Made by a program: the position numbers and the translations under genes. Shown piece after piece: positions 15,564 to 23,741 of a stretch of 40,697 bases of DNA; the first letter of the stretch is position 1; every line of letters begins with the position of its first letter. The stretch is from Psychrobacillus insolitus (GTDB taxonomy: Bacteria; Bacillota; Bacilli; Bacillales_A; Planococcaceae). The DNA lies in contig NZ_QKZI01000012.1 in NCBI RefSeq assembly GCF_003254155.1, forward strand, positions 1-40,697. The letters are read 5' to 3'. The notes under the pieces are model-generated. The model saw only the letters and a list, made by a program, of their open reading frames with translations. It did no database searches and was not told where the DNA came from.

Positions 15564-16485
15564 GAAGTAGTTGATCTCTTTCAAGTTGCATCTCATCACT
15601 TAGTGTATCTATTCCCTGATCACCTTTACCACGCTCACCTTTATGTTCATTGAACCAATCGGGTACAATTTCTTCTCTTGCGTTTTTAGAAGAACCTTGT
15701 TTTTGCTCGCTTAACCATTTTTGTTTGTCTTTTAAAGCCTTTGTTAGCCTTGCTGAAATACTCTTAATTTTTCCAGGCGTCTTTTCTAGGGAATACTGCA
15801 GTGCACTAGCATATTGATAATCAGTTAAGATTCCAGCATGAGCTTTATAATGACGCTCAATATCCTTTATTTCAATATTGTCATCCATCAATCGAATTTG
15901 GTTTTGCATCAAGACATCTTTTAGCGAAGTCGGAATCTCAAGTTCCACAACCATATGATGGATGGATACTTCAGTATCGTTTAAGTCAGTATCACTAAAG
16001 TCAGTATCATTAGTGTTAAAAATTTTAACTTCTTGAAGTAAAGAATTTTGACTTCTTGAAGTTAAAATATTTAACTTCTGTTGCGGCTCTAGGGATTGAA
16101 GTGTATCGACTTCTGAAGTTAAAGCTCTTACATCTTCCATATCCGCCACTGGTTTTAACAGATATAAACGATTAGACTTAGATAAACCCATCCTTTTTTC
16201 CGATAAAAGTTCACATTTTTGCAGTTCTTTTTTTATTTTAATCACAGTTGGTTTACTGCAATTCAAAATCTCTCCCAGCTGTTCATTGCCATACAAGAAA
16301 AAAATGCTACCTTCTTCATCAAACCAATCATTTTTAATCGATAATTCAAGTCGATCTTGTAATAATGCATAGGCTATCTTGGCATCATTGCTCATTTTTT
16401 TATATCTACAGTTTGTAAAAAACACTTTTGGGAGTCGATAAAATCTTTCTGCCACTTGCTCAGTAATTTTAAATGTATTCGTCAC
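15547..16485 (-). CDS. repA: Replication initiator, RepA_N family
   Basis: A 312-residue initiator of theta-replicating Gram-positive plasmids. Residues 10-120 match the RepA_N winged-helix domain: FYRLPKVFFTN, SNDAKIAYALLQDRLELSI, FFLYGNEQLGEILNCSKPTV (recognition helix) and NRLYLLKP. The middle is repetitive at DNA and protein level (NDTDFSDTDLNDTE), where RepA_N plasmids carry their origin. The C-terminal part is host-specific and charged. I use the GTG at 16485, ten bases after AGGAG; the longer frame (16527) adds 14 residues without an RBS. A divergent XRE regulator gene lies 294 bases upstream and may control it. Confidence 0.9.
   Translation of the reverse strand: MTNTFKITEQVAERFYRLPKVFFTNCRYKKMSNDAKIAYALLQDRLELSIKNDWFDEEGSIFFLYGNEQLGEILNCSKPTVIKIKKELQKCELLSEKRMGLSKSNRLYLLKPVADMEDVRALTSEVDTLQSLEPQQKLNILTSRSQNSLLQEVKIFNTNDTDFSDTDLNDTEVSIHHMVVELEIPTSLKDVLMQNQIRLMDDNIEIKDIERHYKAHAGILTDYQYASALQYSLEKTPGKIKSISARLTKALKDKQKWLSEQKQGSSKNAREEIVPDWFNEHKGERGKGDQGIDTLSDEMQLERDQLLQELKG
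15971..16121. other. Putative origin iterons inside repA
   Basis: Direct repeats AAGTCAGTATCA lie at 15983-15994 and 15998-16009 (a partial one at 15971-15978). The palindrome ACTTCTTGAAGT lies at 16028-16039 and 16051-16062, with a shorter form ACTTCTGAAGT at 16109-16119. RepA_N plasmids are known to have their origin in this part of the gene; the exact site is inferred. Confidence 0.6.
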
Positions 16486-16581
16486 AAAAAGGCATCTCCT
16501 TTCTCCAAATCTATGAGAAAACTCCAAAAAAGTATTTTTTACGTCATCATTCTAGGCAATTGAGAAATAAAACTGTCTTTG

Positions 16582-16610
16582 TTCACAACTCTTATAACCC
16601 ATGATATACT
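16582..16610 (+). promoter_or_regulatory. Promoter toward the XRE gene
   Basis: TTCACA (16582-16587), 17 bases, TATACT (16605-16610). It leaves a 170-base leader before the XRE start; the leader could also act as an RNA opposite the repA 5' region, but it does not overlap the repA coding part. Confidence 0.45.
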
Positions 16611-16779
16611 GAAGATAACCGAAAAAATAACTCTCTACTCTAGTACTTTGTTCTTGCTAGTCATCAAACTAACAAAAGCATAGTAAATGGAGTTTTTTAA
16701 CATATAGAATAAAATTTAGATGAAGTATACCATAATCAGCTCACAAAGAATACAATTGCTTTGAAAGGACTTTTCAGCT

Positions 16780-17088
16780 ATGACATCAAATTTAGAATTG
16801 GATATATATCAAAAAATAGGAAAAGCCCTAAAAGATATCCGTCAAGAAAAAAAGTTAACTCTACAACAAATTGAAAAAATGAGTGATCAATACGCACCAC
16901 GTATTTCCAAAGCTGAAAATGGTAAATTAAACCTGTCACTTGGTTGGATCATTCATTACTGCAATGTCCTTGATATTAACCCATCAGAAGTATTCACCAG
17001 AGCTTTTGCAGAAGATTTTAAATCACAGCAACTTGAAAATCTCCTTGAGAAATTTGAAACATATACTTCACAAAACTCTAAAGATTAA
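16780..17088 (+). CDS. XRE-family HTH regulator
   Basis: A 102-residue protein with an HTH_3 domain at about 10-70: IGKALKDIRQEKKLTLQQIE, then RISKAENGKLNLSLGWIIHY and the final LDINPSEVF helix. The C-terminal tail is a coiled coil (QQLENLLEKFETY), fitting dimer formation. The RBS AAAGGA precedes the ATG. It is divergent from repA, the usual position of a plasmid copy-number or transfer regulator, and immediately precedes the palindrome-rich tandem units, so it is also a candidate to bind those palindromes. Function is inferred from position only. Confidence 0.85.
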   Translation: MTSNLELDIYQKIGKALKDIRQEKKLTLQQIEKMSDQYAPRISKAENGKLNLSLGWIIHYCNVLDINPSEVFTRAFAEDFKSQQLENLLEKFETYTSQNSKD

Positions 17089-17131
17089 GCGTCCATTAAT
17101 TATCGGTGGATGCTTTTTTGATGCAAAATAA

Positions 17132-17323
17132 AAGCTAGTTAAATATTTTTCGTTTGATTCGTTAATAGATCTGATACATCCTTACAACAAAGAAAAACGC
17201 AATGAGCTTGTTTACAAACTCATTGAAAATACGAACCCTGTTGCAGCCATTAAGCTGATGAAACATATCCTAGAACTTCCTCTTGCGAAACCAATTTTTG
17301 ATGACCATATTGTCACAATGTAA
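17132..17323 (+). pseudogene. 3' remnant of an unknown gene, tandem unit A
   Basis: An open frame without a start codon runs from the stop at 17129 to TAA at 17323 (63 codons): it includes DLIHPYNKEKRNELVYKLIE, NPVAAIKLMKHILELPLAKP and the end IFDDHIVTM. It reads as the helical C-terminus of a real protein. The same end recurs in unit B (TKPMFDDHVVTM, stop at 17838-17840, one-base insertion near 17775) and in the split third unit (AKLIFDDRITTM, stop at 20615-20617). I do not recognise the family. Confidence 0.65.
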
Positions 17324-17715
17324 ACACGTTCAGTTAACTTAAACTCAACTATCTTTTATTAGCCAATGACAACTGTAAATACGTTTCTCCAAGTAAATAT
17401 GTGTGACCTAGCAACCCGGTATAAATACACTCCAAGTACCGAGGAATTCAAAAAGCATTCTTAGCATAAGTAGAAATTTCTACTTATGCTAAGAATACTT
17501 TCGTTTAATTTATGGATAGATGTTTATTTAACAACGTTTTGGAATAAGTATATACACAATTCTTTATTTCAAAAGTAGAAATTTCTACTTTTGAAAAGTA
17601 TATTTTTGTGTGATTAAAATTTATTTTAATCATTTCGTTGCATACTCCACCTTCTAATAACGGAAATAAAAGATTTAAAAAGAATAATAATTCAGCTAAA
17701 TTCCTTTGTTGAATG
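17132..17715 (+). repeat. Tandem unit A with two palindromes
   Basis: The unit consists of the gene remnant (17132-17323), a conserved spacer (CAACTATCTTTTATTA, AATACACTCC) and two palindromes. Palindrome 1 is a perfect 40-bp inverted repeat at 17457-17496, and palindrome 2 a perfect 30-bp one at 17567-17596. Both have the core AAGTAGAAATTTCTACTT, and the centres are 105 bases apart. Confidence 0.85.
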
Positions 17716-18180
17716 AGATCTAAAAAAAGAAAAAATCATTGGAAATATGAACCTTGCTACAGCCAATTAAGCTGATGAAATATACCCTAGAACTTCCTCT
17801 TACAAAACCAATGTTTGATGACCATGTTGTCACGATGTAAACACGTTCAGTTAACTTAAACACAACTATCTTTTATTACCCAATATCAGCTGTAAATACA
17901 TCTCTCCAAGCAATTATGTGAGCCTAACGGACTAGCATAAATACACTCCGAGCAACGAGGAATTGCAATAAGTATTCTTAACATAAGTAGAAATTTCTAC
18001 TTATGTTAAGAATACTTATTGCGAAGTTCATTAATAAATACTGATTTAACAACGTTTTTAAATAAATATATACGGAATTCTTTATTTCAAAAGTAGAAAT
18101 TTCTACTTTTGAAAATTCTACTTTTGTTTTTTACTGAGTTTAATATAACCAAAATTGATAATTCTCCCTCCTAAATTAAC
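17716..18180 (+). repeat. Tandem unit B with two palindromes
   Basis: Second copy of the unit. The gene remnant lacks part of its left side and is frameshifted. Palindrome 1 is a perfect 58-bp inverted repeat (17965-18022), palindrome 2 a perfect 30-bp one (18085-18114); centres are 106 bases apart. The flanks of palindrome 1 differ from unit A but changed on both arms together, so the symmetry is kept. Confidence 0.85.
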
Positions 18181-18295
18181 AGAAATACAGGATTTACCTG
18201 AAAGAGAACATCTTGAGCTAGTTTACAAATTCATTCAAATATAAAGCCTGTTGCAGCCAATTATGCTGATGAAATATGTCCTAAAACTTACTATT
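18181..18295 (+). repeat. Left part of the split third tandem unit
   Basis: Contains codons that match the remnant in unit A (ELVYKFI, then a frameshifted or stopped part, then LMKYVLKLT) and ends in CTATT at 18291-18295. The unit continues at 20574 with the same CTATT and then GCGAAACTAATTTTCGATGA. Confidence 0.8.
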
Positions 18296-19328
18296 GGGGT
18301 ACAGTCACATACCCATCAAGCTAAGCTGTAATGCTACCCGAAAAGTCAAAAAACACTATCCTTTCTCGTAAGAAATTTACGAGAAAGGATAGTGTTTTTT
18401 ATGTCTATTATTTCAGAAGAACTATATCTTTTCGCAGAAGAGTTACAAACTGTTTTATCTCCAACTGTCTTACAAGAACTTGCCAATCAAGTAGGATTTG
18501 TTCAACGCCTCAGTAAATATAAAGCTAACGAATTGCTCGCGCTTTGTACATGGCTTAGTCATGAAGTAGCGAGTACGTCTCTTACCTAATTATGTATCCT
18601 CTTACATGTTTCAACAGGTGTATTATTGAAATCAACGGTTTAATAAGACCACTGTAGCCTTTCTACAAGCAGTATTTACATCCCTTCTAACACAAAAACT
18701 CTGTTCATCACAATCCCTATCGCCTCAGACCATGTCTCTATTCAAACGAATTCGCATTTTAGATGTGACCTTTTTTCAATTACCAGATGTCTTTTCTTCT
18801 GAATATCCAGGGTCAGGTGGCAGGAGTTAAGATTCAACTCGAATACGATGTACTCCGTGGTCAATTTCTTCATGTACAAGTTAGTCCCGGAAATCGTAAC
18901 GATAAGACCTATGGTACGACTTGTCTTAAAACCGTGGAAAGCGGAGATTTATGCTTACCTGATTTAGGTTACTTTGATTTGAAAGAAGCTCGTGTCATCC
19001 TTCATCGTTTGACAGAAAAACAAACCCAAACACGGTTACACAATCAAACGATCTGTGAAAAGAAAAAAGGATTCATTATGAAAGAAAAGAGTAAAAAATT
19101 AATGGGGATGAATGTTTATATAACGAACATGCCATCACGAATCATGCCGATAGAATCCATCCATGTACTTTACTCCCTTAGATGGCAAATTGAAATCTTA
19201 TTTAAAACATGGAAGTCCTTGTTCAAAATTCACCATTTAAAGAGATGAAAAAAGAACGCTTAGAATGCCATTTGTATGGTCAACTCATTCGCATTCTTCT
19301 CTGTTCATCCACAATGTTTCAGATGAGA
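18296..19328 (+). mobile_element. IS231-like (IS4 family) element remnant
   Basis: The left end reads GGGGTACAGTCACATACCCA then TCAAGCTAAG, which resembles IS231-type terminal repeats. The transposase pseudogene starts at 18401 (SEELYLFAEELQTVLSPTVL, then ELANQVGFVQRLSKYKANEL) and stops at about 18588. Out-of-frame pieces follow ([16 protein letters not shown] at about 18742-18790) and a long in-frame part at about 18815-19248 ([49 protein letters not shown]), which carries the conserved Y-x2-R-W-x-I-E region. A central part including some catalytic residues is deleted and no right terminal repeat is visible, so the element is dead. It sits inside the third tandem unit. Confidence 0.85.
18348..18400 (+). 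promoter_or_regulatory. Perfect hairpin abutting the transposase start codon
   Basis: AAAAAACACTATCCTTTCTC... (18348-18371) pairs over 24 bases with 18377-18400 around a GAAAT loop; the ATG follows at 18401. Such a structure would hide the translation start in read-through transcripts, a known way in which IS elements prevent activation from outside. Confidence 0.7.
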
Positions 19329-19332
19329 TAGC

Positions 19333-19569
19333 TATTGGGGGATCTTTGGAGGTTTAGGTTTAGATTTGGCTTTATATGATATTATTACTACATTTCAATC
19401 CTTCCCCATGTTCAGTAGAGTCTATGCTTCCTCTGGAGGGGTATTTGTCGTTCTTTCTGTATTATGGGGATAGAGCATTGATAAAAAAACACCTGATTCA
19501 TATGATTGGATAGGTGTAACTATATATTTAATTGGCGTGTCGGTTATCTTATTAGCACCTCTTAATTAA
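19333..19569 (+). pseudogene. YnfA-family (UPF0060) membrane protein remnant
   Basis: The frame reads YWGIFGGLGLDLALYDIITT, then FPMFSRVYASSGGVFVVLSV, LWG-stop, SIDKKTPDSYDWIGVTIYLI and the end GVSVILLAPLN. This is the YnfA family (four-TM small exporter-like proteins of about 108 residues) without its first third. The stop is a TAG where the family has TGG (LWGW-x-D). The 5' end is cut at the IS remnant, so the gene is inactive. Confidence 0.8.
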
Positions 19570-19664
19570 AGAAGAAACCTAATTCTTTATTACGTACCTT
19601 CTTGAAGTAACAGTTGCCTTAGTTGAATATCATCTAAACATATTATGAGACATAATTTGAACTA

Positions 19665-20447
19665 TCATCCAATAAATTGTATTAATAGCTTGTTGAACTT
19701 GTCACGTTCTTCATAGAAAGGAGCATGGCCGCTGTATTGAAATGGGACGAGCTGTGAATTTCTTATTAATTTGTTTGTTTCTTGTGCATTTTTAAAAGGA
19801 ACAACTTTATCATGTATGCCGTGAATAATTAGCGTAGGAACTAATATTTTGCCAAGATCATAGTACACATTCTCATCTCTCAATGACATCATGACCGCAG
19901 CAGTCGACCAACCAGCAGCTTGTAATCCTAGCTGAGAGAACCAGTCAGATAATGGCACAGTAATATATTGGAAGAAGAAAGTGTCCGTTAGTCCCCGCAA
20001 CATATTAGGACGATCATTAAGTGTTTCTGTAATAAACGTATTTGCTACTTCTTCTTGTAAACTAGACGGAGATTGAGCATCTATTAGGACAAGTTTTGAA
20101 ACGCCATAACCTTTATATCGAGCCATATATCGAATCGAGATCGAGCCTCCCGTGGAGTGTCCAGCTAGTGTGAAGTCTTTTAACTGCAACGCCTCTACTA
20201 CTGCATGGATATCATCTGCCAATCTGTCAAAATTGTAGCCAGTGAATGGTTTATCCGAATTACCAAAACCCCTCCAGTCAATCCCTATACATCGATATCC
20301 CATTGCTGGAAGAACATTAAACTGATATTCAAACTGCTTATGATTTAATGGCCAACCATGTATAAATAGAATGGTTTTATTTCCCTCTGGGTTTACATCC
20401 TCTACATATATTCTTACACCAGGTTCCACTGTAACAAAGTATCCCAT
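19665..20447 (-). CDS. Alpha/beta hydrolase (chloroperoxidase/esterase type)
   Basis: A 260-residue cytoplasmic alpha/beta-hydrolase. The oxyanion motif HGWPLNHKQF starts at about 30, the nucleophile elbow is GHSTGG (Ser98), the acid is Asp213 in HGIHDKVVP, and the His is H241 in YSGHAPFYEE; all triad residues are present. IDWRGFGNSDKP is typical for the non-heme haloperoxidase/epoxide hydrolase-like branch; the natural substrate cannot be told. The frame opens with a GTG at 20456, but GGAG is placed for the ATG at 20447. It is the only intact gene of the 2.3-kb segment inserted in the third tandem unit, so it probably arrived with that segment. Confidence 0.88.
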   Translation of the reverse strand: MGYFVTVEPGVRIYVEDVNPEGNKTILFIHGWPLNHKQFEYQFNVLPAMGYRCIGIDWRGFGNSDKPFTGYNFDRLADDIHAVVEALQLKDFTLAGHSTGGSISIRYMARYKGYGVSKLVLIDAQSPSSLQEEVANTFITETLNDRPNMLRGLTDTFFFQYITVPLSDWFSQLGLQAAGWSTAAVMMSLRDENVYYDLGKILVPTLIIHGIHDKVVPFKNAQETNKLIRNSQLVPFQYSGHAPFYEERDKFNKLLIQFIG

Positions 20448-20573
20448 GTTGTTCACTCCGTTTAATTATTGTGTTTCAACAATAAGATACTCAACTAGGG
20501 GAACATAGGTGAAAATTGGTGCTTTAGTTCAATAATCGATTCCTTGAAATCCACATTTTTCTCACGCTCGCCC

Positions 20574-21000
20574 CTATTGCGAAACTAATTTTCGATGACC
20601 GTATTACCACGATGTAAACACATTTTGTGAACTTAAACCTAACTATCTTTTATTATCCAATGACAGCTGTAAATACGGTTCCCCAAGCAAATATGTGAGA
20701 CCTAGCAACCCAGTATAAATACACTCCAAGTAAAGATAAATTCAAAAAGCATTCTTAGCATAAGTAGAAATTTCTACTTATGCTAAGAATGCTTTTTGTT
20801 CATTTCATTAATAAGTCCTTATTTAACAACACTTTGAAATAAATATATACAATTATCTTTATTTCAAAAGTAGAAATTTCTACTTTTGAAAAGTACACTT
20901 TTGTATTTCTTTAAATTTAATATGATTGTTTTGATGCATACTCTAGCTTCAAATAACAGCAGTAAAGAACCAGTAAGAAAAAGTAATACAGCCTAATTTC
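20574..21000 (+). repeat. Right part of the split third tandem unit with two palindromes
   Basis: Continues the unit broken at 18295 from CTATTGCGAAAC. Palindrome 1 is a perfect 56-bp inverted repeat (20743-20798), palindrome 2 a perfect 30-bp one (20862-20891), centres 106 bases apart. The 20448-20573 part belongs to the insertion and shows nothing further. Confidence 0.85.
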
Positions 21001-21114
21001 TTTGCTTAATTCGGTAGCGTCAAGAAAATACAGATTTACAACGCTACAGAAGTTTTTACCTATAAAAAAACTAATTTCAATTAATCGATTGTTAAAGTAA
21101 CACTACCTGTTACC

Positions 21115-21336
21115 TTAACAACTATGTTGTCTTTTTTGATAGTAATTACCGATAAAATAGCTACAAATTATCCCGATAATAAAAGTAATTACTGAACCTC
21201 CTGCTTCGAACCCTGTTGAAGTTTCTTTGTAAAAACTATACATGAACAATTTAAAATTAAACAAATATCCAATCAATAAAAGTAAACTGCTTACACTGAT
21301 AAATGATATTAAACCTACAAATACTATTTTTATCAA
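21115..21336 (-). CDS. Small two- to three-TM protein of unknown function
   Basis: A 73-residue hydrophobic protein with two clear TM segments (IVFVGLISFISVSSLLLLIG, then SVITFIIGIICSYFIGNYY) joined by a short loop (FYKETSTGFEAGG) and a basic tail. The start is a TTG, five bases after GAAGGTG. I do not recognise it. It stands alone between tandem unit C and a dispersed repeat copy. Confidence 0.5.
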   Translation of the reverse strand: MIKIVFVGLISFISVSSLLLLIGYLFNFKLFMYSFYKETSTGFEAGGSVITFIIGIICSYFIGNYYQKRQHSC

Positions 21337-21401
21337 AACTACACCTTCTTTCCACTTTTACATTTTAGGAAGTAATCGGATGATGTATTCTTTAATTCCT
21401 T

Positions 21402-21538
21402 GTTAAACTAAACCGTTCGTTAGTTTAACATTTCACACTGTATCCCCGAAATCAATCTTGATGTTTTGGACGTAAAAATAGACCATCGTAATAATGGTCT
21501 TGTTTAGCTAAAGCTACCTGTTTGTTTAACAATTTATT
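21402..21538 (-). repeat. Dispersed repeat, long form (copy 2)
   Basis: About 137 bases nearly the same as 37541-37678: AACATTTCACACTGTATCCC, GAAATCAATCTTGATGTTTT, GGACGTAAAAATAGACCATC and the hairpin GACCATC(gtaat)AATGGTC, with end motifs related to GTTAGTTNAA on both sides in inverted order. No coding capacity. Confidence 0.8.
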
Positions 21539-21581
21539 CTTTTTTATTATTGGCATCAACTGGCTCATTAAGTTCTTCATA

Positions 21582-21980
21582 TTATTTAGGAAGATTTAGT
21601 TGCCAAGAAACTCCAAAGCGGTCATTTATCCAACCGAACTTTTTACTGAAACCATAATCACCTAAAGGCATGAGTGCTTGTCCACCTTCGATGAGTTTAT
21701 GATAAAGGTTGTCAAGTTCCTCTTCAGTATCACAAGTCACAAAGATTGAGAATGAAGGAGTGAAAGAAAATTGATGCTTCACATTACTGTCAATACACAT
21801 AAATTCTTGCCCTTTTAAAGTAAAAGTAGCCTGCATTACAGTTCCTTCTTTCCCAGATTCATTAGATCCATATCGAACAACACTTGTAATTTGAGAATCC
21901 TCAATGAGGGATGTGTAATAATTCATCGCTTCTTCTGCATTGTCATCTTGAAACATTAAGAATGATGTTACCTTTTCCAT
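21582..21980 (-). CDS. VOC-family (PhnB/glyoxalase-like) protein
   Basis: A 132-residue protein of the vicinal-oxygen-chelate superfamily, subgroup annotated as PhnB-like or 3-demethylubiquinone methyltransferase-like. It opens with SFLMFQDDNAEEAMNYYTSL and has GTVMQATFTLKGQEFMCIDS and the end GWINDRFGVSWQLNLP. The conserved pattern MF-x5-AEEA-x3-Y and D-x-FG-x-SWQ is clear. Members often act as small-molecule or antibiotic-binding proteins; substrate unknown. AAAGGAG precedes the ATG. Single-gene unit flanked by repeats. Confidence 0.85.
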   Translation of the reverse strand: MEKVTSFLMFQDDNAEEAMNYYTSLIEDSQITSVVRYGSNESGKEGTVMQATFTLKGQEFMCIDSNVKHQFSFTPSFSIFVTCDTEEELDNLYHKLIEGGQALMPLGDYGFSKKFGWINDRFGVSWQLNLPK

Positions 21981-22047
21981 TATAAATCTACTCCTTTTAG
22001 TGTCTATTATCTAAATATAATCAACTTATATTATTATGTCCATTCGT

Positions 22048-22114
22048 CAACTAAACTGTCCTTTAGTGAAAAAGCGTCTCCACTTATTGTAGAAACGCAC
22101 CACGTTAGTTCAAT
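22048..22114. repeat. Dispersed repeat, short form with hairpin
   Basis: CAACTAAACTG at the left, an imperfect GCGTCTCC/GAAACGC hairpin in the middle, and CACCACGTTAGTTCAAT at the right: the same ends as the long copies with another, shorter inside. The hairpin can end transcription of the flanking genes; the right end overlaps the MazG-like gene's stop region. Confidence 0.65.
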
Positions 22115-22436
22115 CCTCTAATTTTTTTTCCGTTTTGGATAAGAATTTTTCCAACGCTTCACCGCTATCAATATTCGTACGTTCAGCCAAATTAATCAGC
22201 CACCATATGCATTCTCCGATCTTATGTTCAAGTTCAGATTCAGTTTCCCCATTTGTTGGCCAACGACCCTGTTGAGACATTATTAGACGTCCGACCAAAC
22301 CAGCATCTGTCAGGAAAGCTAACGCATCTTCTTCTACTGTCCATTCTTTTTCATGATACTGTCGTTCTAAACGATGATAGACTTTTCTTAATTGTATAGA
22401 ACGTTCTACGACTTCACTAAAATTCATATTTTTCAT
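22110..22436 (-). CDS. MazG-like nucleotide pyrophosphohydrolase
   Basis: A 108-residue all-helical protein of the MazG-like family. Relevant blocks are DALAFLTDAGLVGRLIMSQQ (first helix pair) and SELEHKIGECIWWLINLAER, which holds the E-x-x-x-E/C-x-W-W-L pattern of the metal-binding helix; GRWPTNG links them. MazG-like enzymes hydrolyse non-canonical or excess (d)NTPs. Several of the acidic ligands are present, but E-x-x-D spacing is not perfect, so activity is uncertain. The RBS AAAGGA precedes ATG. Probably single-gene cargo. Confidence 0.7.
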   Translation of the reverse strand: MKNMNFSEVVERSIQLRKVYHRLERQYHEKEWTVEEDALAFLTDAGLVGRLIMSQQGRWPTNGETESELEHKIGECIWWLINLAERTNIDSGEALEKFLSKTEKKLED

Positions 22437-22671
22437 TTTATTTCCTTTCTTTTATAGATATTTATGGTTCATCTGTTTGCGGATTAGTAAAGGCTTCTTT
22501 CTCTGTATAGAAACATACGTTCCCATTGTAACCTTAACCTATATGAAAACACAACAATAATTACTTAAACTAAAGCATCAGTTATCTACAGTATCAGCGA
22601 AAAAAGGTTGAGAGAATGCCTCTATTATCATTGTGTACATGTAGCCCATAGATAAACGTTTAAGGACTTGA

Positions 22672-22760
22672 CTTGGAGCCTCTGTGAGTATGATTCGTCT
22701 TGAAAGGCTGAAGCACGTGTTTCATCAGGCAGCCCAGCCTATCATACCCACCCCTCCAAG
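22672..22760. other. Structured intergenic element of unknown kind
   Basis: Three nested stems: CTTGGAG (22672-22678) with CTCCAAG (22754-22760), GTATGAT (22688-22694) with ATCATAC (22741-22747), and AGGCTG (22705-22710) with CAGCCT (22735-22740), around a CACGTG tip. It is more GC-rich than its surroundings. It may be a structured RNA or an end of a mobile element. The remainder of 22437-23055 shows nothing I can name. Confidence 0.5.
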
Positions 22761-23055
22761 TAAATTCCTATCTTTGTGTACGTTGAATACTATAAATAAT
22801 TACCATACATAATGTTTCCATTTCATCGTATAGAGAATCCATAATTTATTAACGGGTTCCCTTTTGAGGTGCAAACATTGCAAATCACATCACATTTTTT
22901 GTCACTAATATCAATGGAATTCTCTAATTAAATAACAATAATAAACTCAGAGAATGGATAGCTTAATCACTATCTTTTCATCTTAATTTCACTATCTAAT
23001 CCCGTTGGTTGAAGAAAGTTGTTGTCTGTTTTTATTAAGTGTCTTCGTCACTTTT

Positions 23056-23244
23056 TTACTCCAAAATATCACCCGACTGACAATCCAAAGTCTTACATAT
23101 CGCTTCTAATGTTGAGGAAAGAACCGCTTTTGCTTTCCCATTTTTCAGAATGGAAAGGTTCTCCATAGTAATTTCAACCCTCTCCGAAAGTTCTATTACG
23201 CTCATTTTCCTTTTTGCCAACATCACCTCAAAGCATAAAACCAT
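23056..23244 (-). CDS. YozG-like HTH regulator (XRE/Cro)
   Basis: A 62-residue Cro/C1-type protein: MLAKRKMSVIELSERVEITM, then ENLSILKNGKAKAVLSSTLE and AICKTLDCQSGDILE. This is the compact HTH family that accompanies DUF2975 membrane proteins in Bacillales (YoaS/YozG arrangement). Here the DUF2975 gene is directly upstream, and its repaired frame overlaps the HTH start. The usual N-terminal strand (often I-x-x-x-LDVMLAKR) is replaced by MVLCFEV and the acidic tail after DILE is missing, so the gene is slightly reduced. Confidence 0.75.
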   Translation of the reverse strand: MVLCFEVMLAKRKMSVIELSERVEITMENLSILKNGKAKAVLSSTLEAICKTLDCQSGDILE

Positions 23245-23706
23245 TTTCTGATTTTATATTATTAGCTTCTTGTAAAAGTCTTTGGAGAACAGCAGCAAAA
23301 ACGGCGATCACCATAGAGGCAAAATGATGATGAGTCCCATTAATACAATAGGAGGGTCAACTTTCTTCGCTATAAAATGAAAGAGTGGCAAACCTAATAC
23401 ATACAAACCACTGATTGTAATCGCACAGCACTTTATGTTCTTTAACGCCTTTACAGATAATTCCGAGAACGCTGTGTTCTCGTCAATGTACCGTAAATAA
23501 TTGAAAGCCTCATAGAGAGCAAAGTAAAAAGGCACAGTCGCTCCATACATTACGATGAAAATGAGATATTTCATTGGGGCAATATTTAGATACAATTTTG
23601 CTACGAAATTTGCCATATGGGGCACTAAAAATATGCACAATGCAAGAACTGTTATTCCTATAAAAATAACAGCTAGCTTTAAAAAGAGTGTCGTAACTAG
23701 TTTCAT
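23228..23706 (-). pseudogene. DUF2975 membrane protein with a frameshift near the C-terminus
   Basis: Residues 1-127 are a normal DUF2975 protein with four TM segments (KLAVIFIGITVLALCIFLVP and others, with the family loop YIDENTAFSELSVKALKNIK). The frame then ends early with ILPLW. One more T in the four-base T run at 23321-23324 (minus strand) would restore FASMVIAVFAAVLQRLLQEA, then NNIKSENGFML, ending at 23228 with about 159 residues, equal to its neighbour (160). It may be a real recent mutation or a homopolymer sequencing error. Confidence 0.75.
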
Positions 23707-23741
23707 AAAAAGTACCTCGTTAATTAAATTTTCTCAAACCG

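Noticed and set aside
17457-20891. The palindromes of the tandem units as simple Rho-independent terminators
   Set aside because: They have no loop, no consistent T-run, occur twice per unit with constant spacing, and no intact gene precedes them. A secondary terminator role cannot be excluded for the one at 30945-30994.
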